Shown here: one piece after another, positions 12,793 through 24,421 of the stretch
Numbering within the stretch: the first letter of the stretch is position 1
How the letters are laid out: every line of letters starts with the position of its first letter
Notes under the pieces: model-generated
Seen by the model: the letters and a program-made list of their open reading frames with translations, nothing else
Told to the model about the DNA's origin: nothing
Databases searched by the model: none
Source: Verpa conica
Taxonomy: Eukaryota > Ascomycota > Pezizomycetes > Pezizales > Morchellaceae
DNA length: 64,000 nt
Reading direction: 5' to 3'
Assembly (NCBI GenBank): GCA_033030425.1
Contig: JAUFSD010000025.1
Span: forward strand, 1,150,291 to 1,214,290
Position numbers and translations under genes: made by a program

Positions 12793-13427
12793 CTAAAGAG
12801 CATTCCCTATCTCTTCCTCCACCTCAACACCGCTTTCTAAGATGTCCTCCGTCTGAGTATGCAACCTTCTCACCGCGTTCACCCCCTCCACCGTGCTCGT
12901 GGCCATGTAGTCCACTATCCGATTTGTTCCAGCATTCGACTTCGGTAAGGGTTGATCACACTTACAAACCTTCTCCCTATCCTGTTTCCAGCTCCCCTCC
13001 ACATACCACACCGAAAAAAGGGCGACCGCCACATCAATTCCACAACAGAGGTTGATCAAAGAAGACGACTCATGTCCACTCATTGTAAAGAAGTAGGCTA
13101 TATTGATGAAAGGGGTGGTCGCCGTGACAATAGATGCAGCACAAGCTCGTGTAGAAGCAGGATGGCATGCAATCCGCCTGCTGAAAAGGCCGGATGGAGC
13201 AGCAAAGGAGAAGGCGAACACGGATGCGATGGCAACCGTGGACAAAAGAAATACTGGAAGAATGACTTCCGGGAAGAGAATTTGGATGATGCAAAACACA
13301 CTGTCCTCCGACTTTTGGATGGATGCCCTGATGCTAGAAAGGGGTTATTAACTTGCAACCCGGTCGAAAGACAAAATTATTACCAAACAATCATTGCAGT
13401 GGCGCAAGCAGTGAAAACGAGAGCCAT
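12793..13427 (-). CDS. Small multi-pass membrane protein
   Basis: Two exons on the minus strand, 13427-13384 and 13327-12793, encode 192 aa. The 56-nt intron joins MALVFTACATAMIV to WASIQKSEDSVFC in frame. Three hydrophobic segments are visible: the N-terminus, a region around VILPVFLLSTVAIASVFAF, and a region around INLCCGIDVAVALFSVWY. A hydrophilic C-terminal tail (EDILESGVEVEEEI) follows. No family was recognised. It is tail-to-head with a second small membrane protein 155 bp upstream, suggesting a tandem pair, though sequence similarity between them is not evident by eye. Confidence 0.55.
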
Positions 13428-13581
13428 TGGGCCGAAAACAAAATAGTAAGATTTTTTCGCACAGCTTCTTTTAGCCGTAGGGTTCCATCCGGGCTCCAAA
13501 ATATCTGCCATTTCTCGTAGCTATTTTCTCCTGAGAATTAGAATCTATTTAAGCGGTAAAACTAGCATTGACGTGGAGAAA

Positions 13582-14004
13582 CTACAATCGCCTTGCCTTT
13601 TTGAATAAATAGATTCCGGTATATGCTTTGACGATGAGATAAAAGATATACATAAATTTCGAAATACTATTACAATTTTCGGTGGTTGTATCGGCCCCGA
13701 CTCTAACGAACAATGCATTACCGACAGCGAAATAAAGAAGAGTCAAGATGCTCATACCAATTGCTACTATAGGGGTGTTACTAATTGCCTCCGGAAGGTA
13801 AGGGGAATAGAGCTTACGGTTAAAACACCCAGTCACGTCGGCATACACGCGAATTTTACGGGTCATCCAAACAGTAAAAAAGACGTTGGTTACGATACAG
13901 GCGGCGAAGAGGGCATTGGCTTTTGAGACGCTGAGATGAAAGTTCGTTATAGGCCACAGCTCATTATCAGCACGCATGTGGGCATCCTGGCTTGGTCCCT
14001 CCAT
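13582..14004 (-). CDS. Small multi-pass membrane protein
   Basis: A single exon of 140 aa starting at the ATG for MEGPSQDAHM; upstream in-frame codons to 14169 are probably leader. Three hydrophobic segments are visible, around ANALFAACIVTNVFFTVWM, IVAIGMSILTLLYFAVGNAL and FMYIFYLIVKAYTGIYLF, with a basic C-terminus (KKARRL). No domain was recognised. It shares strand and membrane character with the next gene downstream. Confidence 0.5.
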   Translation of the reverse strand: MEGPSQDAHMRADNELWPITNFHLSVSKANALFAACIVTNVFFTVWMTRKIRVYADVTGCFNRKLYSPYLPEAISNTPIVAIGMSILTLLYFAVGNALFVRVGADTTTENCNSISKFMYIFYLIVKAYTGIYLFKKARRL

Positions 14005-14581
14005 TGCTAGGTCACTGGAGGTGTTGACTGGTGGAATTGGGGTACAGATAGGGGCAAAGAAGGAGGAAGCGAGTACTGGGGGGGTAGTGTAGCAGCGGAG
14101 TATAGATGAGAAGTGAAAAGCAAAGGCTGTAGGAGGGACAAGAAGGGGGTGGTGAGCTATGAAAAACAAGAGGAATAATATCCAAGGTGGGAGATAAGTA
14201 CTGAGGGCTGTGCATCACAACCCAGCACTCGATACCAGGTGCTAGGTAAGATCCCCTCCGTATCCTCTGGGCATCTAAGAACGTCAGTAACACTGCTTCT
14301 TTGGGTGGTTTCCCTTCCCCCCTCTCCCCCCTCCTCTCTTCCCATTTATTCCTCCATCTCATCCCATCCCTCATCTTCCCCTCCATCTCTCCCTCCCTCA
14401 TCTTCGCCTCCATCCATCAATCCCTCATCCCATCCCTCATCCCTTCATCTCCTATCACTCATTGTTTTTGACCCCGCTATCTCCGATTTATTTATACCTC
14501 ATCTAACCCCTCTCCGTCCAATCCAGATCACCTTTTATTCATAACACACATCAAGCCTGGATAAAGGTAACCATTGTAGGC
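14005..14581 (+). promoter_or_regulatory. Pyrimidine-rich Argonaute promoter region
   Basis: The segment 14310-14460 is almost pure C/T on the plus strand, with imperfect repeats of CCCTCATCTTCCCCTCCATC-like units. CT-rich tracts are common core-promoter features of filamentous fungal genes and here sit 120-270 bp before the Argonaute start. The region also separates it from the divergent membrane-protein gene. Confidence 0.4.
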
Positions 14582-17500
14582 ATGTCTGATCACCGGGACA
14601 GGCGTGACCGTTCCGCAGAACGTCGCGCTGATCGCTTTCAGTCTTCCCGCAACTCCAGTGCCCGTGACCGGTCTCGTTCACCTACCCACACAACCAACCG
14701 CGATGCTAGAGGCCGTGGTTACGAGACCTCGGCCACAGATAACGAGTACTCGAGACATGAATCTGGAACTAGTGCTCGTCAGGAAACCGAGCGTGATGGG
14801 CAACGAAGGAATAGTGTTTATGATCGGCGTGGTGGGAATGCAGATAACTCTTAGTTTGTACTCCTTTCAGTCTTTCGTGCTCTATTCTCAGCTTTCCCTT
14901 GTCCGTCTTTTTTGCGCTCTTCCTCGGCCTTCCATTTACTGCTGCTTAACCGTTACTACTACTGTTTTTGTTGTCTTACTCTTTTCTCTGCACTCCCCTC
15001 TGTCGCCCGCATCCGTTTTTGTGTACCCTGCTGATTCAATACCAAAACTCCTCTCGCAGTCTAAGTTCTTCTCGGGAACCGTCAGCCGAGACTCGCCCTT
15101 CTTCCTCTTATGGGAGGAGTTCTGCTCCTACCGGAAGCGGAACAAACGACTATCCTCCGGATAATCGTGGAGGGGGTAGGGGTGGTGATACTACTTCTAC
15201 TGGTTACGGAGAACAGCAAAAGAGTGGAAACAGAGGAGGTTCTTGGGGCGGGTTCGGGCGTAATGATACTGCCCGGGGAAGTGGTCGTGATGGCTTTTCA
15301 GGAAGTGGCAGGCGCGGTGGTGGTGGTGAGAACTACAACAGTACGAGAATCTCACATTGAATGTGTTGACATAACTTTACTGATTTGGTTACAGATACAG
15401 GAGGATATAGCAGGGGTGGTGGCGGAGGCGATCGTGGCTACGGTGGTCGTGGTGGAGGTCGCGGTGGTTATGGTGGTAGTCATGCAGCTGCGATCATTGA
15501 AGGCCCTCCCCTGCCAGAGTTTGTCCCAATTCCATCGAACGGAGAAGAAATCCAAGTAGTAAGTGTAACACTCACAATGAAAAAACTACCAAAGGCTAAC
15601 AGTAACTTTTTTAGCCTACACCGCAGCGACAAGGTTGTACTGGCCAACCTATCAGAGTGTTTGCGAATCATTTTGAGTTCCAGTCTCTACCACGTATTGA
15701 ACTATACCAGTATGATGTGAGTATAACCCTAACAAAGAATTGTGATTCGTACATACTTACAAAGAAATGAAAACTAGATTCGGGTTACTGCTGATGCAAA
15801 TAGAACCGATGGTCAACTTGAGGAGTCAGAGATAAAACAATGCGCGCCGGCGATGGTCAACAAGGTCATGCAAGATCCCAGTGTCAAAAATATGCTCGGT
15901 GTAGGGTTCATATTTGATGGTGTCTCAATTGGCTGGTCAACTCAGAAGCTCCCGTTTCCAGCCGATCCATACAGGCATCGCCTTGAACTTCCTGGGTCTC
16001 GGCCTGGTAGAACCTTTGGCTGCAACATTGATATTCGCCAGAGTGGGAAATTCAGTACGGACCCATTCGTCCAATGGCTCCGTAACGAGAACTGCCGAGT
16101 AACTTCACTTAATGATCCTGCCAATCTCGAACGCGAGGATCATATCCAGCTATGTTTGAAGTTTCTAAACGCTCTTCTCCGTGCGGATCCGTCAAAGCGG
16201 TTTGTTACCGGCCAAGGAAACAAATCAACAACATATTTTAATCGCACACCATCTACAACACTCGCTCTTAAGTCTACTGGTAATGTTCTCGAAGCCTGGC
16301 GTGGCTTTTATCAAACTGCGATCGTACGTTTTGGAAAACTCACGGTAAATGTCGATACTACTACAAATGCCTTTATCAGACCTGGAATCAACTTTCTTGA
16401 GGCAATTGCTGGCTTTGCGGGGATATCTACAGACAAGGTAGAGGAGATATTTATGCAAAATCGAGACAACCTAATGCCAATCATGAAAAAGCTGGTCGGT
16501 ATTGGGTTTAAGGTTAGGCATTTGAAGGAAGGCCCTAAGAGTGATATTGTCAGGCGTGTCATGAAAATGACTGCTCGTGGTGCCTCGGAGGAGAAATTTG
16601 AGAGGAGAAGATTTCACAAAGACCCTACTACAGGTGAGGACACTATGACAATGGAGACTGTGACAATTGCAAAATATTACAGCCAGCAGTATAACATCAA
16701 TATCCGATTCCCTATGCTCCCGATGGCTGAGTCTAGGAAGGGAGAAAAATATCCCTTGGAGCTGTGTTTTGTTAGCGATTCTGAGCGGTGGAAGGAGACG
16801 CTTCAAGGAGCCGAGACTGCAGATTTCATCAAGTTTGCGACTGGACCGGCCTTTGTTCGCAAAGGCCAGATCGAAGAAAACTTGAAGAAGCTTGCTTGGC
16901 ACAATCAGGGTGAGCTCAAAGAATTTGGAGTATCGATTAAACCACAGTTCATGTTATTGGAAGCTAGAGTTTTGCCAGCACCTATCCCAATCTACAAGCA
17001 AGGCACAGATAATATAGCTCCATCAGGTGGGCGTTGGAATCTGAGATCGAAGGTTTTCCATACCGTAAGATCCCTTCATATCCTAATACTTACCCCTAGT
17101 TTGAAGTTGAAACTTGTATTCACAGAACTTGGTAACTTAGGCACAAAAAATCACTGGATGGGGCCTCATGTACTTTCCTGGTGGACATATAAGACTAAAC
17201 GAAGAGCGTCTCCGCGAATTCGCCAAAAACTGCAACCGTTCATTTTCCACATATGGTATGGATGTTAAACGACAAGACCCCCCCGTGTCGATCGCCAATC
17301 AACAAGGTGACCTGAGACGCAGTATTAAGGAAATGCTCATGAAAATTACGGCAGCAAATGGCTTTCATCCAAATCTCATGATATTTCTTCTTTCGTCGGC
17401 ATCAGCAGAGCCGTACGCGACTATCAAGAAAATTTGCGATGTAGAGTTTGGCATCGCATCTCAGTGTATGATCGTCGAAAAGGCTTTCAGTGCCAAGGGA

Positions 17501-18429
17501 CAACAACAATATCTCGGAAACATCTCGATGAAGGTTAACATTAAGCTCGGCGGGATAAACGCGTGGATTAAAGATCCAATTCTCAGTCGTGGACCAACGA
17601 TGGTGATGGGCTGTGATGCCTCTTACCCAAATCCTTCGCAACTTCGCATGAGTCCGCCACTACCAACATTCACTGCAATTGCCGCCAACTATGACCAGTA
17701 CTGCGCTAGATATAGTGCAGTAACTGGTACGCAAGCACCGGGGAGCGAAGAAGTCAACCACTTTGCCGGGATGGCAAACGAGCTTATTAGGCGCTTTGGC
17801 GAGCATAATAAATGCAAACCAGAAACTATTTTGTATTTCCGTGATGGTCTTTCTGAGGGGGCGGTTGGGTCGGTGTTGAAGGATGAGCTTACCGCGCTGA
17901 AGAGTATAACCAATGCAAGAATTACGATCATCCTTTGCGTAAAGCGCCATCACACCCGTATCTTTCCAGGACCTGGGGACAAAGGAGATCGCTTTGGGAA
18001 CGTGGCGCCTGGAACCGTCGTAGAAAACGGAAATGGAAAAGATATTTTTCTTGTTTCCCATACTGGTCTTCAGGGAACTGTTCGTCCTACTCATTATATA
18101 GCGCTTTATGATGAGAACAATCTCACCCCTGATCAATTCCAGGGACTTTGCAACAATCTTTGCTACGGTTACGGCAGGGCTACTCTTTCTGTGAGCATAG
18201 GTAAGCCATTTCCTCTCTCCATTTTCGAAGAGGTCGCTCACTATGAGTTCTATACAGTTCCACCAGTTTACTATGCACGCCTGGCATGTGAACGTGCACG
18301 TTTACATATGCAGCCAAATGGGCAATTACCTCAGGTTCAGAAGGCTCTGAGGCTTTCTATGGTGAATCACTCTTTATTTTTTTCCCTAATACTCATACTA
18401 ACAAATCATTTGTATAGTGGTGGCAATAA
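14582..18429 (+). CDS. Argonaute (PAZ-PIWI) RNA-silencing protein
   Basis: The eight-exon model is 14582-14853, 15060-15325, 15395-15558, 15615-15716, 15778-17064, 17141-18200, 18258-18361 and 18418-18429 (1088 aa). All phases agree; the first junction (208-nt intron, GTTTGT donor) is the least certain. Residues 1-225 are SR- and RGG-rich. The N domain (GQPIRVFANHFEF), linker, PAZ, MID and PIWI follow, and the protein ends MWWQ, like other Argonautes. PIWI catalytic residues are D856 (GCDASYP), E900 (GSEE) and D932 (YFRDGLSEG). The fourth position, normally D or H, is R1058 (PPVYYARLACERAR). Removing the 57-nt in-frame intron at 18201-18257 gives the conserved RATLSVSIVPP. Role: binds small RNAs in RNA silencing; slicer activity is doubtful. 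Confidence 0.93.
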
Positions 18430-20963
18430 TCCCTCTCCTTCTGAATACTATACTCTGGTCTCCCATTACTATTATATCCAGGTTTCTTTGGTACCTATTT
18501 CAAATTTTTGTTGTTTGGTTGTAATTCATTATATTTTGTAGAGTGGATTTTTCTCCCTTTTCACGAGTATATGAGTGATTATCATTTCTTTGTGCCGATG
18601 TCTTTCTTTTATACATCCCTTTTGGCCACGCTTTACGAACCTTGCTTCGGTTTTCAAGTGGTGTTGCGATGCTGATCACCCGTCAAAGTTTCACTTATAA
18701 AGAGTAAAGATCATTAACGGAGTGTGGGAGTGGGCTGGGTGTTGCGGTAAATACCTCCACTTGCTTAAGTAGAGGGCCAAGAAATTATTGTTGTCTATTT
18801 ATTCGCGCGTGACAGGTCTGAAGCACGAGGATGTTTATGTTAAAGACTAGTAGACTGTGGTCCGTCTAACCCGAGTGATATCATATGACCAGGGCATTAC
18901 GAGACTCCCATTTGGGGTGTTCCCCAGAAACTATCGTAAAAGGTTTCATCTGTTTGCTCTCAGCCGGCTTTTATTTTGGTAGTTCTTCTTTTTCTTTAAT
19001 AGATATGACTCTAGTAAGGAATCGATGAGGTGGGATGAGGTGATCCATCAAATCGATTCTTCTGAATCTTTTCCAGTGGAACAATAGAGAGTCCTACCTA
19101 TTGCAGCGGAGACTCAGATGGAAAGGTCTAGATTGTATTTTATTGGTCACCCGCCTTTGCTCCATATCCTTCTGTTGGATTCGGACCAGAACGGCAGCCC
19201 CCGCCGGTATGTTACCTTTACGACGGTGATGCGGGCTCAGTAACCGGAGGTAAAGAACTATGATTTCTTTTTGGGCTATGATCTCCACTCGGAATACCGG
19301 TCAGCGTTCTTGTGTAATCCAACACTTAACATCTTTTAACCCCGCTACATTAGTATGATGTCATTCGGGAAGATGAAGCGCTTAGAGGTTACTTGAAATT
19401 CGGCTGGATCTGGGCATTTAGACACATTCCGAGCAAAAGACCTTACTATTCACCTTCAAATGTGATGTGTTTGTGTCTTCATAAGACTTTTAATTGTAGG
19501 ATTTATTAAGGGTACATTTAGACTAAAATCTATGTCACCTTGACCTCCTGTTATCTAAGACGTTTCTTTATAAAAATCCCAAAGGCTGTGTTCTTCAAGA
19601 ATGGTATCGGTGAATTTCTAAGTATTATTCTCACTGGGAAGCTCGTTCCACTTACATTGCTATTTAGCCGGAAAAGTGTGTCTTGTCCTGCTGATGTTAA
19701 TAATTGTATAGATACTTAATAACGGGAGTAAGGCATATTAGTCACATGTATAATGCTGCTATCACTTTATATTAGCACTCACAACTCTGTTCATATAGTT
19801 CTAATGATTTTCCCTGCACAGACGTACCACGAGCGCATGCATCAGGCAACGTGCCTCTAGAACGAAGGCTGCATAACCTAACTCATACCTAGACCTTGAG
19901 GACGTAGCCCTGGCTTTTATAAAGATCAGCCGTTATAGATTCCTTAAATGTGAACTTGTTAGATCTCATATTAAGATTTTTGCCCAGCATTGGACTTGGA
20001 GTGTCCATCCTCCAGGTAATAAGTATCGGTCGAGAATACCTAGAAAAAGGCTGTTCAAATGGATCTGAAGCCATTGATTCCGAGCGGTTTCGCGGATTCA
20101 CGGATTCCACAGATGTATTATTTCTCCCATGTTACTATTCAAACCCCTAAACGTATTGTGCCAGCCAAGTATTTCAACCCAATCAATCCAGGGTCAGGGG
20201 GGGGTTGTTCTCTAACACAACCCATGGTCAAGCATCCCGGAAACCGTCGTATGGGGTTGTCCCAGACCCACAGGGAGTTTAGCCCGCAGATCCGACAACC
20301 CCTGCACTGCATAGAAATGCCACACTCAGGAACCGTGTAACCATTTATCATAAGTTGCGGGGAAATAATGTAGCCAATCACAACGAACTCAGATATAGCG
20401 GCCCGCGAGCCGATCTTGATCAGTTACAGACAAAGTAGAAAGTCCGAGATGGCCAGTAGGATAACTGTCCTAGCAAATTTAAGTTGTATGGTGAGTCCAA
20501 GCGTCGGATTTGAGATATATAACCTTGATAATCTGTATAGTCTGTAATAGAGCTGTATGCTAACCAGGAATGATTTGTATTTTCCTTGTAGATTCTTAAT
20601 TCCTCGGAGTATAGGTATTAACTATTCGGTCCTTTTGCCCGGAAGTGTGTGTATTTGGAGCTTAGAAGGTTCTCACTTAATTTCCCCTTTCGGTGGTCTC
20701 TCACATTTATAACCTTAAACGGCCACCCCGTCCCTTCTACTGGGACGTATTTCATGTTTTACTGGCCGCGTTTCCGGATTTAATCCTTGATGCCAGGAAA
20801 ACTTTCCTTTGGTCCTTAACAAACATTCGGCCTTAATTTATTTCATGGATATCACGGAACTCGTAAATCCGCAGCTCCTGGGTACCAAAAGTCATGGATT
20901 GCACATGTTGTTTGTAATTTCGTGGTTTTGATGAAGGTTAATAGTAACTGGGGTTATGAAAGG
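18430..20963. other. Intergenic region, no recognised gene
   Basis: About 2.5 kb of AT-rich sequence. Open frames near 19900-20340 look random and lack splice-supported extensions. Confidence 0.45.
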
Positions 20964-20970
20964 TATATAA
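20964..20970 (+). promoter_or_regulatory. TATA box of the AA9 gene
   Basis: TATATAA lies 105 bp before the AA9 start codon and is followed by a C/T-rich leader, a standard arrangement for a highly inducible secreted enzyme gene. Confidence 0.5.
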
Positions 20971-21074
20971 GAGACGGTCTCTGCAAACAACTTCTCCCTT
21001 CTTTATCCAGCAACCGCAGCTCTAAGCTCATTCCACTCTCTAAAAAACGTATATAACTCTTGCAACCAGCAAAT

Positions 21075-21913
21075 ATGAAGTTCTCTTCCTCCGCTTTGGC
21101 TATCGCCACTGCCTTAATTGGTTCTGCCCAGGCGCACTGTTAGTCATATCCTATCACTCATATACAAACTCCCTCCACTAACAGACACTTTCTAGACCGT
21201 TTTACCAGCTTGATCGCTGGGGGTGTTACCACAGCTGAATATCTATATGTCCGCCAGAACACAAACTACAACTCCCCAGTCTACATAGGATCCACTGATC
21301 TGCGCTGCAACACCGGCGCAGACTCAGGCGCCAGCACCTCAACATACACAGTCGCCGCTGGCTCCACCATCGGATTCAAGATGGACCAACCCATCTACCA
21401 TGCCGGACCCGGTACGTACCCCCTCCCATACACATCTCTTTCACAAACTTACTCTCTCTCTCTCTCTTAGTCCTCGTATATATCTCCAAAGCACCTAGCA
21501 CCGCAGCAACCTACGACGGTTCCGGACAATGGGCCAAGATCTACCAGATCGCACCCACAATCACCACCTCCGGCCCCGAGTGGAACACCGTCTCCGACAA
21601 CTTCACCTTCAAGCTCCCTAGCAGCCTTGCGGCCGGCGAATACCTTGTCCGTATTGAGCAGATTGCGCTTCACTCGATGCCGGCGCAGTTCTATATCTCG
21701 TGTGCTCAGCTAAAGGTTACTGGTAGTGGGTCGGCTGTACCCACTGGTATCACGTTCCCGGCTGGATACTCGGCGACTGATCCCGGTATTACGATTAATA
21801 TTTATTACCCGGTTCTTACTAGTTATTCTATGCCTGGGCCTGCGGTAAGTCCTGTATTATCTGTCGAGTGAGGAGTGAGGAGGCTAATTGTTGTGTAGGT
21901 CTGGTCTGGTTAG
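21075..21913 (+). CDS. AA9 lytic polysaccharide monooxygenase
   Basis: Four exons, 21075-21138, 21196-21411, 21471-21844 and 21899-21913, encode 222 aa. The signal peptide ends at ALIGSAQA, so the mature protein starts with His21, as the copper histidine brace requires. The brace continues with His90 (PIYHAGP). Gln166 and Tyr168 (AQFYISC) match the axial region, and Cys59-Cys171 is the expected disulfide. The first intron must end at 21195 to give HYRFTSLIAGG; the nearer AG would leave a stop. The segment VTTAEYLYVRQNTNYNSPV is characteristic of the family. There is no CBM or GPI tail. Role: oxidative cleavage of cellulose or related glucans outside the cell, needing an electron donor or H2O2. 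The convergent neighbour is a flavo-oxidase. Confidence 0.93.
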
Positions 21914-22373
21914 GTTTTGGGTTATTGGAGTTAGGTGGTGGGGTTGGGTGTATGGTTTTCTTTTGGAAATATTTATTGTTTTTGTATATGGAAATTTTGA
22001 ATTATTGAATATAAAGAGACCTTAAGTGCAGCCCGTAGGAGCCGCTTGTCTTGTTAAAGGAAGTGATCTTGACTTGAGATGACAAGTACATAATCCCTCG
22101 ACCCTAACCCTGGGACGCTCATTCATAGCCGGTCACTCGGAATTTATGTCATCCCCCGACAAATGAATAAATGAATTAATCATAAATACATGGAGTCCGT
22201 CATCTCCCGACAAATTTTCTTTAAATACCGAGAATTGTTCAGATAATCAAGATTGATTAAAGATTATAGCTATCTAGAGTTATCTATCGAGCAAAATCCC
22301 ATTAAAGCCATTACCCAACTACATTACATATGCGTAAACACAAATAAAAAGGGCCCTAGAGAAGTAACCATAT
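21914..22373. other. Short convergent spacer between AA9 and AA7-like genes
   Basis: A shared 3' region of 460 bp. A two-unit telomere-like motif lies at 22101-22111 (ACCCTAACCCT). No gene is visible. Confidence 0.55.
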
Positions 22374-24421
22374 CTACAACTTAAACCCACCGGTTACCTG
22401 CTTCTGGAACACCTGCTGAGGATCATACTTCTTTGAAATCTTCCTCAGTTTTGCCAGGTTTGCTTCACCATAGCTCTTCATGACCGGCTGGTCACCGGCA
22501 GCATCATTAAGGTATAGGAAATCTTCATCCACACCCAGTTCCTTGGCCTTGGCATCAACTGCGTCGAGGAACTCTTTGCAAGCCGTGATCATAAACTTGT
22601 CGTCCGATTCAAGAGCCCATTGAACACTTATGATCAACCCTATTACAAACAGTCAGAATCCTGATTTTGGTATGTATCAAAGCGGGGGGTAATAACTTAC
22701 AAGATTGGGGTTTTCTTTGTGCGCCAAGAGGGTTGCCTCCAGTGGAGTTACCGGCATCGATTATGGCGACAGAGATGGGCTGGGAGGTGAAGACAAAACT
22801 CCCACCAGGAATGGAGGCGAAGGTTGAGTTTGAAAAGGTCTGGTTGAAAAGGTCTGATGCCCACTTGAAGTGCTCGGCTGAAACACCAACTGACAAATCT
22901 CGAAATAGTTGCCTAGAGTAACCACAAGGGTCAGTATTCTCCTATCCTAAGGTATAGTAGCCGGGAAAGAACTTACCTCATTGGTGGCACAGTTGTCGCA
23001 GGACCGTAGGTATCAGCCGCAAGACTACTAAGTGTTCTGATTGTAGCACTATTCTGGACGGGAGCGGCGTCGAAGAAGGGTTGCAATGAGGACGGAGTGG
23101 AATTTTTCGCGTCTTGGTGGAAAACGGTAATTCTCGCGACATCATAGGCATCATTGAAAGCGCTAGCCGGTGCTTTGATGAAGCTGACAATGATAGCTGC
23201 CTTGGGGTCGGCAACCTGTCCCTCAGTCTGAAATTTGGTAATGGCTTCAAGAACTGCTGGGATCTGGGCAGGGACGAAGTATAAGTTTCCTCCCCAGATT
23301 AGACCCTTATCTTTGGGGATTGCTTTCACATCGAAGCGAGTGACGATGCCTAAAATCGTTAGTATTTTGGCAGATTGCGAAGTTGGGCTACTGCATTAAT
23401 CATACCAAAGTTGTTGCTGCCTCCTTTCAACGCCCACCATAAGTCTGAGTTCTTGCTAGCATTTGCATTCACGATACTACCATCACCGAGGACGACTTCG
23501 TAGTTCTTCACATTGTCTGCTGCGAATCCTTCTGTTCCGGAGAAGTAAGACAGTCCACCTGAGGACATGGTTAGTAGATGACTCGGCGTACAGACGGAGA
23601 ACAATGAATAATACCTCCGGTAAGTAAACCACCAACACCTATAACACAATCAGTCAGTTGACGAGAAGACGTTAAGAGCACAGGAAGGTATACACACCAA
23701 CCGGTGGAACACGGCCCCCTACTACCAAGAAACTCTTGGCTTCTAATGTTTCATACACATGACCCCATCGGTTTCCAGGGCCAATGCTAGCAATATTCTT
23801 GCTCGTGTCCAAGTTGATCTGGTTCAAATTCTCCAGGGAGAATAGAAGGCCTTCTTCCGTGCTAGCAATGTTTGGATCTAGTTCGAACCACAAGAATACG
23901 TCAGCCTTGGGCGCACGTGGGTGGAACATTATTGTTGCATGATGAGAGGCAACTAACCAGGAGAGTGACCGCCACTACGGATGGCAAACTGGGTGTTGAA
24001 GAAGTTTGCTACTTTCACACCAATCGACGTTGCCTTTGTCGAACTAGGCGAGAAAATGCACGTTGCATTGAGCCATGCTCTGGTTGACCTGTGAATGCCG
24101 ATTCATTAACAACGGATCCTACCAACTATAGAATCACGAATTTAAATACCAGTTTATGTCTACTTTCGCCTGGTACGCCGATTCAGTTGGAAGATTTGTG
24201 CTGTTTGGGAATATGAATTCAAGAACCTGGCAGGACAGGTCTTGGACACGCTTGTTTGACGAGCCTTGGTACGAGTCGACAAGAGCATTGACGTCTGTCT
24301 TTGATAGTCCGAGTTCTGTTGCAAACGTTCTCAAATCGCTCGAGGATTTAGCATTAACGAGACTTGATCTCCCCAAAGCGAGAGCAGACAAGATGGCAGC
24401 GGTAAAGGAAATCGTCTTCAT
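22374..24421 (-). CDS. Secreted FAD-linked oxidoreductase (BBE-like, AA7 type)
   Basis: Eight exons on the minus strand: 24421-24150, 24088-23958, 23877-23698, 23638-23615, 23558-23406, 23349-22977, 22912-22701 and 22639-22374 (536 aa). All phases are consistent. A signal peptide ([17 protein letters not shown]) precedes a PCMH-type FAD domain with RSGGHSP, where His132 is the expected covalent FAD site, then [13 protein letters not shown] and [17 protein letters not shown]. The second covalent cysteine of bicovalent enzymes is absent (GGRVPPVG), so a monocovalent flavin is predicted. The C-terminus carries the BBE motif ([24 protein letters not shown]). Family members oxidise oligosaccharides or other alcohols. 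The substrate is unknown, but the AA9 neighbour makes an oligosaccharide oxidase or dehydrogenase role attractive. Confidence 0.9.

Noticed and set aside
15110..15559. Val/Glu-rich plus-strand frame
   Set aside because: Out-of-frame reading of the Argonaute RGG region and its introns.
20059..20340. 93-codon plus-strand frame upstream of the AA9 gene
   Set aside because: No recognisable protein features and no supporting exons.
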